From contig DGKJ01000042.1 in the NCBI GenBank assembly GCA_002387735.1, positions 1-16,320 of the forward strand: 16,320 nucleotides of DNA. The letters run 5' to 3'. The number at the start of each line of letters is the position of its first letter. The stretch's first letter is position 1. The position numbers were made by a program, and so were the translations under genes. Origin of the DNA: Bacteriovoracaceae bacterium UBA4573. Lineage in GTDB: Bacteria; Bdellovibrionota; UBA1018; UBA923. This document shows positions 1 to 6,890 of the stretch, one piece after another. The notes under the pieces were generated by a model. That model worked only from the letters and a program-made list of their open reading frames with translations, did not search any database and was not told the origin of the DNA.

Positions 1-1246
<1,246 letters not shown>

Positions 1247-1401
1247 TTTTATTCTTTTGTCAGTCAGCTATTCCTAAAAATCGCCAACCAACTATTCTTC
1301 AAAAATACTCGAATCTACATCCTAGCTAAATTATTTAGAGCTTTCTCTTCTCAACTTCTTCTTAAAAGAATTGTTACGAGACCTCTTCACTTCCTATTTA
1401 G

Positions 1402-1413
1402 TTTTCAAAGAGC
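1402..1413 (-). promoter_or_regulatory. boxA-like antitermination element in the rRNA leader
   Basis: On the minus strand this reads GCTCTTTGAAAA, close to the rRNA-leader boxA consensus (TGCTCTTTAACA). It sits between the rRNA promoter and the 16S 5' end, where NusB/NusE-dependent antitermination is normally loaded. The call rests on motif and position only. Confidence 0.7.
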
Positions 1414-1444
1414 GATCCGTTTTTTGGAACGAACAGAACAACGA

Positions 1445-1507
1445 TATATAGTGAAGTGCGTTTTCTACGTCAACACGGAAATAATTTTTTTTGAGTTTTT
1501 TCTAGAA
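1445..1507 (-). promoter_or_regulatory. rRNA operon promoter with A/T-rich upstream element
   Basis: On the minus strand there is a -35 TTGACG (1468-1473) and a -10 TATATA (1445-1450) separated by exactly 17 bases, which predicts transcription starting near 1437. Immediately upstream (about 1480-1507) are T-rich runs on the plus strand (A-rich on the transcribed side) that resemble an UP element. The leader to 16S is then about 190 bases. The A/T-rich part reaches to within a few dozen bases of the start of the divergent outer-membrane protein gene. Confidence 0.8.
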
Positions 1508-1537
1508 TCCATCACAATGAACGAAGACGGACCCCCA

Positions 1538-2458
1538 ATGCGAAATCACTTTTCAACAATTCTTCGGACCATTTCGTTCCTTTTCGCAGCCCAAGGCGCG
1601 CTGGCGGCGCCCGAGTCCTCTATTGAACAACGCACGAGTTACAACTCCCAAGACCAGCAAAGTTACGCGGTATCGGGAACGATTCCTGCGACACCGGAGA
1701 CCGACGTAACCCTAACCGTTGCCCACTCTCGCACCCCACTCGGCGAGGTTCTAGGCACGGAGACCTATTGGTTCGAGTCGCTCGGAGCAAGCCAAGAAAT
1801 GGATCAGATCACGATCGACGGCGCCTTGCAGTTTTCACAGGCACCTCTGACCGAAATTTTTACTTACGGCGGGGCCATTGGAGTGGCCATGACGTGGACC
1901 AAATCTGATGACGAGAAACTGCCAAACATGGCCGGAATGTCGCGGATTCGCGCCCAATTTGACGCGGAGGCGTCGCACGAAACATTGTTTTGGACCCGAT
2001 TTGGACTTTCGGTCAGTAACTCAACAAGTAGGTTGATTCCAGGATCCTCGGCCCGCGAAACTAATGTGACCTTGGATTTCATGGTACCCATGAGCGACGA
2101 ATTCACATTAGGGGGAGGCGCCTCCTTTTACAGCTATAGTGATCGCAACTCGTACTTCGACCGAGCGATTCGCAATAGTCGTAATAACAAGCAGGCCTTA
2201 CTAGGAGCCACTCTCCAGGGACTACCGCAGATGACTTTTTCGACCCAACTCATCGCAAGCATCACCGGCGTCGATGTGTTCGTTCCCAGGTATTCAGCGA
2301 CAATGATTCAGACCTCTCGCCTATGGAGCCACACGCTGATGGCAAGCTGGAGACACGAATTTTCCAACTCCTGGGCGTTAAGCCCGGGGTATGAAATCAC
2401 CCTACAAGAAAACCTCACAACTAGTGGATTTCTGATCGATCTTAGCTATTATTTCTAA
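1538..2458 (+). CDS. Predicted secreted outer-membrane beta-barrel protein, unknown function
   Basis: I do not recognise a named family. From the ATG at 1538 the protein has 306 residues. It begins with a clear signal peptide: a basic start (MRNHF), a hydrophobic core (TISFLFAAQ) and a likely cleavage after ALA at about residue 23. The mature part is polar and shows alternating hydrophobic/polar stretches typical of amphipathic beta strands. It ends in LSYYF, a C-terminal aromatic signature recognised by the BAM machinery. These features point to an outer-membrane barrel. The open frame extends upstream to 1163, but that part overlaps the 16S leader and is rejected. An ATG at 1517 is also possible, but it would put seven mostly polar residues ahead of the signal peptide. 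The ribosome site is weak (GGA seven bases before the chosen ATG). The gene diverges from the rRNA operon. Confidence 0.75.
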   Translation: MRNHFSTILRTISFLFAAQGALAAPESSIEQRTSYNSQDQQSYAVSGTIPATPETDVTLTVAHSRTPLGEVLGTETYWFESLGASQEMDQITIDGALQFSQAPLTEIFTYGGAIGVAMTWTKSDDEKLPNMAGMSRIRAQFDAEASHETLFWTRFGLSVSNSTSRLIPGSSARETNVTLDFMVPMSDEFTLGGGASFYSYSDRNSYFDRAIRNSRNNKQALLGATLQGLPQMTFSTQLIASITGVDVFVPRYSATMIQTSRLWSHTLMASWRHEFSNSWALSPGYEITLQENLTTSGFLIDLSYYF

Positions 2459-2514
2459 CCATTTGTTTTTATTGCGTTTTTAAGTATTTGATCGAGCAGG
2501 ATTTTTCTAAAAAT

Positions 2515-2542
2515 TTGACTGTACTACGCAATGCGTTACACT
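2515..2542 (+). promoter_or_regulatory. Sigma70-like promoter for the long aptamer RNA
   Basis: TTGACT (2515-2520) and TACACT (2537-2542) are separated by 16 bases. Transcription would begin near 2549. No other start on this strand fits better between the barrel-protein stop codon and the aptamer. The call rests on motif match only. Confidence 0.55.
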
Positions 2543-2725
2543 AATCAATGGGACAACTAATAGGGTATAGGGAGGTTCTAGAGCAGAACAAAAACCTAAA
2601 AAATTACAAAGGCTTGGCCTTGTTTGAAACCTTCCAATGATGGGAGACCGCGTGTTCGTAAGCCAAGGAGGTTGATGCGGAAAAGGCTTCAGACAGGCCA
2701 GATGAAGAATGCGCTGCCCGCGCTT

Positions 2726-2831
2726 CCCTTTGAAAAAGGCTAACTCAGAGGAAACTCTGAGGTCGCAAAGCCATCGGGGCTACCGAGGCGACGGTGACGT
2801 CGTCCTCCAGGCCGGCCGGGTTGCCAAAGGA
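2726..2831 (+). promoter_or_regulatory. c-di-GMP-I (GEMM-I) riboswitch aptamer
   Basis: All major parts of the GEMM-I fold are visible. P1 pairs CCTTTG (2727-2732) with CAAAGG (2825-2830). It is followed by GGCTAA, then a perfect CTCAGAG/CTCTGAG stem (2744-2750 with 2755-2761) capped by a GAAA tetraloop. Next comes the signature GTCGCAAAGCC (2762-2772; consensus GACGCAAAGCC). A long second arm follows, with GAGGCGACG pairing to CGTCGTCCTC around a GTGA loop. The conserved GCCGGGTTGCC closes the fold. By alignment to the Vibrio Vc2 aptamer, the position equivalent to G20 is G, which favours c-di-GMP over the A20 variants that prefer 3',3'-cGAMP. The A that stacks between the two guanines (A47) corresponds to 2767. 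Confidence 0.92.
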
Positions 2832-3062
2832 GTGGTTTCGAGTCGCTACCGATCCAAACCCCCCTCATAAAGGGCGGTAAGGCTCATAGAGTAGACAGCA
2901 GGGACTCGGACATCGAGACTTATCGCTCCTATTGGTGGTGATGAGAAACTCGTCGTGCACAGCTCAAGGGGAATTATTCGACTGGGACCTGGCCGCTCGT
3001 CCCCCACACTAACGGCCACGCTCCGCGTGGCCTAGGCCGCCCAGTCTGAGTTCTTCATAAAT

Positions 3063-3116
3063 GACAGGGTCGCTGCTTTACCTAGGGAATAGGGTGCAGC
3101 GGCCCTGTCGCGTTTT
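3063..3116 (+). terminator. Strong terminal hairpin of the long RNA
   Basis: GACAGGGTCGCTGC (3063-3076) pairs with GCAGCGGCCCTGTC (3096-3109): 14 pairs with one G-U. The loop can itself form a short ACCTA/TAGG-GT extension. A TTTT run follows after a three-base GCG gap, so this is an imperfect but plausible intrinsic terminator. It ends about 20 bases before the queE start. Confidence 0.7.
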
Positions 3117-3137
3117 ATGGTATAGCGTCGACCGAAG

Positions 3138-3797
3138 ATGGATGAACGACTTAAAATTACCGAAATCTTTCACAGCATCCAGGGCGAATCAACTTTAGCA
3201 GGCGAACGCTTTAGTTTTGTGCGCCTGACCGGTTGCCCGCTGCGCTGTACTTATTGTGACACGACTTATTCCTACACTGGCGGCCAGTGGCGAACGGTTC
3301 ATGAGATTGTCACCGAAGTGTTAACGCACCAAACTCGCTGGGTGTGTATTACTGGCGGAGAACCACTTGTTCAGAAAAACTGTTTAGCATTGGTGAACGC
3401 ACTGCGGTCCCACGATTTAAATATTTCTATTGAAACTGACGGTGAAGAAGATGTTGCCCCTTATGCTGGTTTAGCAAAAATTATTCTAGATATTAAAACC
3501 CCCGGCAGTGGTGAGCTCGCAGAACGTGCATTCGCAAATCTGGATCACTTAAAAGCTACCGACGAAATCAAATTTGTACTCACGGGTCGTGTAGATTACG
3601 AGTGGGCTAAAACAGTCGTAACCACACATAGACTCGACGCACGTTTCACCGTGCTTTTTTCCCCTGTTTTTAAGACTACACAGGACGGACTCGAACTTAA
3701 AAGTCTTGCGGACTGGATTATCGCTGATAGCTTAAATGTTCGCCTACAAACTCAACTGCACAAACACATTTGGGGGACCGATCGGCGAGGAGTTTAG
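3138..3797 (+). CDS. queE: 7-carboxy-7-deazaguanine synthase
   Basis: This radical-SAM enzyme converts 6-carboxy-5,6,7,8-tetrahydropterin to 7-carboxy-7-deazaguanine in the cytoplasm, a step towards preQ0 and queuosine. At 219 residues the length is normal for the family. The iron-sulfur cluster motif CxxxCxxC is seen as CPLRCTYC (C33, C37, C40). It follows the typical family start (FHSIQGES, then FVRLTGCPL). The SAM-contacting ITGGEP lies at 71-76, and DIKTPGSGE is present in the middle. The substrate-side features fit QueE rather than an activase. The ribosome site before the ATG is poor. The gene lies directly after the terminal hairpin of the c-di-GMP aptamer RNA. Its stop codon overlaps that of the convergent kinase gene by four bases. 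No other queuosine genes are in the window. Confidence 0.93.
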   Translation: MDERLKITEIFHSIQGESTLAGERFSFVRLTGCPLRCTYCDTTYSYTGGQWRTVHEIVTEVLTHQTRWVCITGGEPLVQKNCLALVNALRSHDLNISIETDGEEDVAPYAGLAKIILDIKTPGSGELAERAFANLDHLKATDEIKFVLTGRVDYEWAKTVVTTHRLDARFTVLFSPVFKTTQDGLELKSLADWIIADSLNVRLQTQLHKHIWGTDRRGV

Positions 3798-4981
3798 AGG
3801 ACCAACACCAGTACTGGTTCGCCCGAATCGACTCGCGTAACACCGATGACGCGTTGGTCGTCGAGATCTTGGGAATTTAAACATCGCACCACGTACATGT
3901 CGTTACCCAAGATGTCTTCGACACCCCACTCCGCGCCCGACATTAAGCGTAGAATCTGGGTAATTCGATTTGATTTTCTTCCCAACAGGGTCCCCGCATC
4001 GTTGACCGGAGCCTCCGATTTCGCCGCTGATTTCGTAATGTTTGCGATCTGTTTTTGAGCAAATGCAACTAGTGTTCCGCCCGCCCTACAAACAAGTAGC
4101 CGATCAGCGTACATTCGCAATGGAATGCGCAGTTCGAATTCGGTGTACTGCCCTTCCTCACTACGCACCAGGACAGTACCCGCATTGCGAACGGCAACGG
4201 CTTCTACCGCGTCGAGGCCAACTCCACGCCCTGAAAGATCAGTTGCAACCTCTTTAGTCGTGAACCCTGGTGAAAATAAAATTCTCGCGAGTTCGGTTTC
4301 GGAAAGACTTTTTTGAGCGGCGGGCACCAGCCCCCTTTTTTTTGCGACAGCGAGAACCTTAGCAGTTTGAATTCCTCGCCCGTCATCGCGTACCGTAATA
4401 CATAGGTTACGTTGTTCTACGCTCAATCGAATAGCGACCCGCGAGACGGGGTTTTTGCCGGCGCTCACGCGCTCATCGTGAACTTCGATTCCGTGATCAA
4501 CGGCGTTGCGAACCAAATGCAAAACACACTCGAAGATTTCGGCAACTAGGGTTTTTTCCAAAGCGGCTACTTCGCAAACAGTTTCGAACTCTATTTTTTT
4601 TTGAGCAATCGCTCCGACGCTTTCGGTAATGGTTTTAATCTTAAGAAGAATGGTGTCAGAGTTTTCGAGGAGCAACGACTCGAAATGCTTGCGCAGTTCA
4701 GGAATCGCAGGGCCGGAGGGAGCATCAAACAGATCCAGAAACTGTTCTGCTTCTTCAATGCTCAAACGAACCGATCCCCTTGAGGCAAGAGGGGTAGCTG
4801 CTTGAACTTTGAGTGCCTGGGCGACTTGGGCAGGGTCCGCGAGTTTGTTTTCGATGAGAATCTCACCCAGGCGGCGATTCTGAATTATGAGTGCTTCGTC
4901 GAGCGTTTTTTGATCAACAGCCCCCATTTCGAGCAAGATATCGCCAAGGTTTTTTCGACCACTAGACGCTCGGTTCACCAT
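3794..4981 (-). CDS. CheA-like histidine kinase with N-terminal MshEN-like repeat and no Hpt domain
   Basis: The protein has 395 residues from the ATG at 4981. Residues 11-60 hold two 24-residue motifs of the MshEN/T2SSE-N type (LGDIL..MG....TLDEAL..Q, then RLGEIL........VAQAL..Q). MshEN domains of secretion and pilus ATPases bind c-di-GMP. The two motifs are 2 residues apart instead of the usual 5, and the first lacks the leading Arg. A short P3-like helical region follows (about 70-130). Next is a CheA-type ATPase: N-box HLVRNAVDHG (155-164), G1 DDGRGI (199-204) and G2 GRGVGL (251-256). Residues about 289-395 fit a CheW-like domain. The P1/Hpt domain with its phosphorylated His is absent, so any phosphate must go to a separate protein. 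The start at 4981 is chosen over a TTG at 4987 because GGAGG lies 9 bases before the ATG but only 3 before the TTG. Confidence 0.85.
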   Translation of the reverse strand: MVNRASSGRKNLGDILLEMGAVDQKTLDEALIIQNRRLGEILIENKLADPAQVAQALKVQAATPLASRGSVRLSIEEAEQFLDLFDAPSGPAIPELRKHFESLLLENSDTILLKIKTITESVGAIAQKKIEFETVCEVAALEKTLVAEIFECVLHLVRNAVDHGIEVHDERVSAGKNPVSRVAIRLSVEQRNLCITVRDDGRGIQTAKVLAVAKKRGLVPAAQKSLSETELARILFSPGFTTKEVATDLSGRGVGLDAVEAVAVRNAGTVLVRSEEGQYTEFELRIPLRMYADRLLVCRAGGTLVAFAQKQIANITKSAAKSEAPVNDAGTLLGRKSNRITQILRLMSGAEWGVEDILGNDMYVVRCLNSQDLDDQRVIGVTRVDSGEPVLVLVL

Positions 4982-5040
4982 TGACAAAAGCCTCCGTTTA
5001 TCCGACTTATGACATCATCTTTTTTTCTGCCCACGCATGG

Positions 5041-5116
5041 GGTGACGTACCCAAATGGTTAAGGGAACGGTTTGCAAAACCGTTATGTGCCGGTTCGAGC
5101 CCGGCCGTCACCTCCA
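5041..5116 (+). tRNA. tRNA-Cys (anticodon GCA), CCA encoded
   Basis: A full cloverleaf can be drawn by hand. The acceptor is GGTGACG (5041-5047) with CGTCACC (5106-5112). The D stem is CCC/GGG. The anticodon stem is ACGGT/ACCGT (5067-5071 with 5079-5083) around loop TTGCAAA, with GCA at 5074-5076. The variable loop is five bases. The T arm is GCCGG-TTCGAGC-CCGGC (5089-5105). The discriminator at position 73 is T, as expected for tRNA-Cys, and CCA is encoded at 5114-5116. A -35-like TTGACA lies at 4981-4986, on top of the divergent kinase start, but no good -10 follows at standard spacing. Confidence 0.97.
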
Positions 5117-5208
5117 AATTTTCAAGAATCATTGTAGCTAATAAAACGAGAAAAGCCGAACTAACTCATGCATGGATGTGACGGGTGGCCTCGAACGCGA
5201 GGGAGCGA

Positions 5209-5265
5209 CCTGCGGGGAGTCGCGCAGCGACTTCGCGCAGGGCAAAATGGCAGGAGGCCATTTTG
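5209..5265. repeat. Pair of adjacent strong hairpins, REP-like, downstream of tRNA-Cys
   Basis: Two inverted repeats lie back to back. The first (5209-5241) pairs 14 bases around a GCA loop with a single G-G mismatch: outer CCTGCG/CGCAGG, inner GGAGTCGC/GCGACTTC. The second is a perfect 9-bp repeat, CAAAATGGC/GCCATTTTG, around AGGAG (5243-5265). Neither is followed by a T-run. The block runs directly into the ParA fragment. This could be a dispersed palindromic element or a terminator-type structure of the tRNA transcript. Confidence 0.5.
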
Positions 5266-5269
5266 AGCG

Positions 5270-5470
5270 ACCGCCTTCGGCCCACTGATGAACTCTGCTC
5301 TGAATGCGCCATCCCAGCTCATAGTGCCCGTGGATTCGAGCTACTTCGCACTTATGGGCATTAAAGAACTACTGGCAGAAGTAGACGAAATTCAACGCGG
5401 CACCAATCCGAGACTTTCCGTGTTGGGCTATTTACTCACGCTTGTCGATCCGACTTATATCAGGGGTTAG
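5270..5470 (+). pseudogene. ParA/Soj-family ATPase fragment
   Basis: The translation from about AFGPLMNSALNA through VPVDSSYFALMGIKELL to NPRLSVLGYLLTLVDPT matches the middle/C-terminal part of ParA-type partition ATPases (Soj-like proteins of about 250-260 residues). Only about 65 residues remain. The Walker A and B motifs are absent, and the sequence stops at a TAG right after VDPT, where the family normally continues with further helices. The open frame begins at an ATG at 5288, but homology is readable a few codons further upstream, so that ATG is internal. I treat it as a dead remnant whose 5' part was replaced by the hairpin block. Confidence 0.7.
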
Positions 5471-5564
5471 AAGGGTTTAAACGCTCTCCCCTAACCGAAA
5501 TCCGCCCCTACAATCGGGAAATACTTCCCTTAGTTTTGAATATAGGCTTTCGTTCGATTTTTCT

Positions 5565-5611
5565 AAACAAAGATGCTGCGCTAGCTATTACGCAGCATCT
5601 TTGTTTTTATC
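5565..5611. terminator. Perfect 16-bp inverted repeat, likely bidirectional terminator
   Basis: AAACAAAGATGCTGCG (5565-5580) pairs perfectly with CGCAGCATCTTTGTTT (5591-5606) around a 10-base loop. The pairing ends in A/T runs on both sides, giving a U-tract for either strand. The only gene-like sequence nearby on the plus strand is the ParA remnant, so the terminator probably outlived the gene it served. Confidence 0.75.
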
Positions 5612-5884
5612 GTAGTTTCTCCCCGCACATATACTCTAACTTGCTACTTGTTTCCGTGCTTATCATGCGTTTCTACGACCTCAGATTCATTTATTTCCGC
5701 AGCCCTTAATAGATTAACTGTATTTTGGTTTTGATAAATTTCTTCTTTTAAAACCAGCCGACTCAAATTCAGGGTCCTTTTTAAGCTTTTGATAATTCAA
5801 TAACTTTTAAGCGGTTATGGCTATTTTCTGAGCAATAGCTACTGTAAAAAGTACAGCGTTTTGAGTCGCCACACTGTCTCAATT
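5607..5884. other. A/T-rich intergenic stretch without a recognisable gene
   Basis: No reading frame of note on either strand. The only structure I see is a small CTGTA/TACAG hairpin (5842-5856) followed by CGTTTT, possibly a weak terminator ahead of the first peptide cassette. Confidence 0.5.
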
Positions 5885-6053
5885 ATGGTCGATCCATTTG
5901 GCCGGCCGGCAGCCGGAAGTCTCTGAATTTAGACTTAAAACCAAAGTTTTTAGCGGACCCGCAGACGGGCCCGGATGCAACAGTTGACTCATGGCATCAG
6001 CTATGCAATAAGTAGCTGTAACTGATCTTGGTATTTGGTGGATTTATGAAAAA
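5885..6053 (+). repeat. 161-bp promoter/leader cassette, copy 1 (pair with 6722-6890)
   Basis: From ATGGTCGATCC to the start codon of the following peptide gene, this copy matches the one at 6722 over 161 bases with about nine substitutions and no indels. The identity continues only through ATGAAAAA and then stops. The unit contains a GGCCGGCCGGC block and an AAGTCT/AGACTT dyad (5917-5922 with 5931-5936). It also has an AAAAC/GTTTT hairpin and a CCCG/CGGG hairpin. A promoter-like site, TTGACT (5984-5989) plus AATAAG (6007-6012), has 17-base spacing. The ribosome site is GGTGG here, weaker than GGAGG in copy 2. Confidence 0.9.
5984..6012 (+). promoter_or_regulatory. Predicted promoter of small peptide gene 1
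   Basis: TTGACT and AATAAG with a 17-base spacer, unchanged in both cassette copies although the spacer has two substitutions. The transcript would have a 5' leader of only about 25-30 bases. In that case most of the conserved cassette is upstream regulatory DNA rather than RNA. Confidence 0.5.
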
Positions 6054-6162
6054 AGCGATTATCATTCTCTCTTTGGTTCTCGGTTTAACTGCAGTATTCG
6101 CAATCACTAACGTTGCGACCAGCAAGCCATCCGCAATGGCGTGCGATCAAGAACCTTGCTAA
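6046..6162 (+). CDS. Small secreted or membrane peptide, 38 residues
   Basis: This frame was found by following the conserved cassette to its ATG. The peptide starts MKKAIIILSLVLGLTAVFA, a classic signal-peptide or single-span pattern. It ends with a short polar tail containing two Cys (…AMACDQEPC). Cleavage could occur after VFA (residue 19) or after AMA (residue 32); the latter would leave only CDQEPC. It aligns loosely with the peptide at 6883 (Lys near the start, hydrophobic core, then the shared AIT). The TAA stop is at 6160-6162. I know no family. It could be a secreted signal, a small membrane protein or a type I toxin-like peptide. Support comes from the conserved upstream region and signal-like composition, not from a homolog. 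Confidence 0.6.
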   Translation: MKKAIIILSLVLGLTAVFAITNVATSKPSAMACDQEPC

Positions 6163-6198
6163 ATCAAGCAGCCTCATTTTTTACATTGGCGACTTGAG

Positions 6199-6447
6199 TT
6201 AATTTACAAAATAGCCAAGTCTGCCCGTGCTTGCCTGACATTTCTGTAGCCTTCTTCGCAACCGCGCTGCAAGTTCGAGCATTGGTGGTTTTAAGGCTTC
6301 ATCAGTCTTTGGTCGTACTGGAACGTAGCGAAACCTCGATCTTGAGATTCCAACCGTACAACAGGCCCGCGACACCGAACGGCGGCGCTCGTCCCTGAGA
6401 TGCGCCGCCACTCGTCGCTTCTGTCCGGGCCCTACCAGTTTTTTGAG
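6199..6447 (-). pseudogene. IS3-family transposase (OrfB) fragment
   Basis: On the minus strand the reading KKLVGPGQKRRVAAHL, then VSRACCTVGISRSRFRY and DEALKPPMLELAARLRRR, matches the N-terminal HTH-like part of OrfB from IS3-group insertion sequences (compare the common RRACRVLGISRSTYRY pattern). After ELAA the sequence diverges and ends at a stop. The DDE catalytic core is absent, and a stop lies just upstream of the readable part. The remnant is about 80 codons of a protein normally near 280. I could not find terminal inverted repeats. Confidence 0.7.
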
Positions 6448-6479
6448 TTAATGAATCATTTTAATTTTAGCAGATTCTT

Positions 6480-6711
6480 GGTCGCGTATCTGCCTCTGAT
6501 TTTCTTGAGCAAGACTTCCGCCCGACTGCTGGTTTCGACGACTTGCGATGGCTCGAAGTAAGAAAAAAAGGGCGCATACTTTTTAACACTATGAAAGCCA
6601 CAGGGTTCACCAATTATCGCGACGAATGGTGGTACTACGACCTAAGTAACTGCCTTTGGTCACAGGAAATGAAAACGCCCTGGGTTTTCGACTCTATGAG
6701 GTCTTTGGTAT
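6480..6711 (+). pseudogene. D-Ala-D-Ala dipeptidase (VanX-like, M15D) C-terminal fragment
   Basis: One frame reads TAGFDDL, then GRILFNTMKATGFTNYRDEWWYYDL, ending in a TAG at about 6709-6711. The last part matches the C-terminus of VanX/DdpX-type peptidases, where GFxNYxxEWWH(Y/F) carries the catalytic Glu and a zinc-binding His. Here the His of EWWH is a Tyr (EWWYY). The TGFDDF-like element that normally precedes it by about 40 residues is recognisable but shortened. There is no N-terminal half with the SxHxxGxAxD zinc motif. Loss of a metal ligand plus truncation means it is not an active enzyme. Confidence 0.55.
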
Positions 6712-6721
6712 AGAGGAGTGA

Positions 6722-6890
6722 ATGGTCGATCCATTTGGCCGGCCGGCAGGCGGAAGTCTCTGAATTTAGACTTAAAACCGAAGTTTTTAACGGACCCGCA
6801 GACGTGCCTGGATGCAACAGTTGACTCACAGCATCAGCTATGCAATAAGTAGCTGCAACTGATCTTGGTATTTGGAGGATTTATGAAAAA
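6722..6890 (+). repeat. 161-bp promoter/leader cassette, copy 2
   Basis: Second copy of the unit at 5885. The AAGTCT/AGACTT dyad is unchanged. The AAAAC/GTTTT hairpin differs only in its loop (CGAA versus CAAA). The GC hairpin is weakened by a G-to-T change. The promoter-like TTGACT (6821-6826) and AATAAG (6844-6849) are identical to copy 1. The ribosome site GGAGG lies 4-5 bases before the ATG. Sequence upstream of ATGGTCG shows no similarity between the copies, so the unit has sharp edges. Confidence 0.9.
6821..6849 (+). promoter_or_regulatory. Predicted promoter of small peptide gene 2
   Basis: TTGACT-17-AATAAG inside cassette copy 2. The hexamers are identical to those of copy 1 despite changes in the spacer. 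Confidence 0.5.

Larger units (their letters stand above)
2549..3116 (+). ncRNA. Long (~570 nt) structured non-coding RNA with a c-di-GMP-I aptamer, merRNA-like
   Basis: Between a promoter-like site and a strong hairpin there is no credible reading frame, but there is much RNA structure. A GEMM-I aptamer lies at about 2726-2831. Downstream are a short GATGAG/CTCGTC hairpin near 2940-2955 and a GGCCACGC/GCGTGGCC hairpin near 3014-3032. The latter sits inside an outer ACTGGG/CCCAGT pairing, and the terminal hairpin closes the region at 3063-3109. The aptamer sits in the middle of the transcript and nearly 300 bases separate it from the next gene. In Bdellovibrio bacteriovorus a very abundant RNA with a c-di-GMP-I riboswitch (merRNA) has been described and proposed to hold c-di-GMP. 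This locus looks like the same kind of RNA. The alternative is an unusually long 5' leader of queE. The boundaries are inferred. Confidence 0.65.

Noticed and set aside
2726..2831. Aptamer as a 3',3'-cGAMP (GEMM-Ib) riboswitch
   Set aside because: By hand alignment, the position equivalent to G20 is G. The cGAMP-preferring variants have A there.
5885..6722. Cassette as a second c-di-GMP aptamer
   Set aside because: No GCAAAGCC core, no GAAA-capped stem and no closing GGGTTGCC element on either strand. The shared GGCCGGCC string is not enough.
6635..6829. Minus-strand frame (MSQLLHPG…) that is open in both cassette copies
   Set aside because: Of five differences between the copies in this frame, three change the residue, including L to S and P to T. 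There is no coding constraint, so the frame is a shadow of the conserved cassette.
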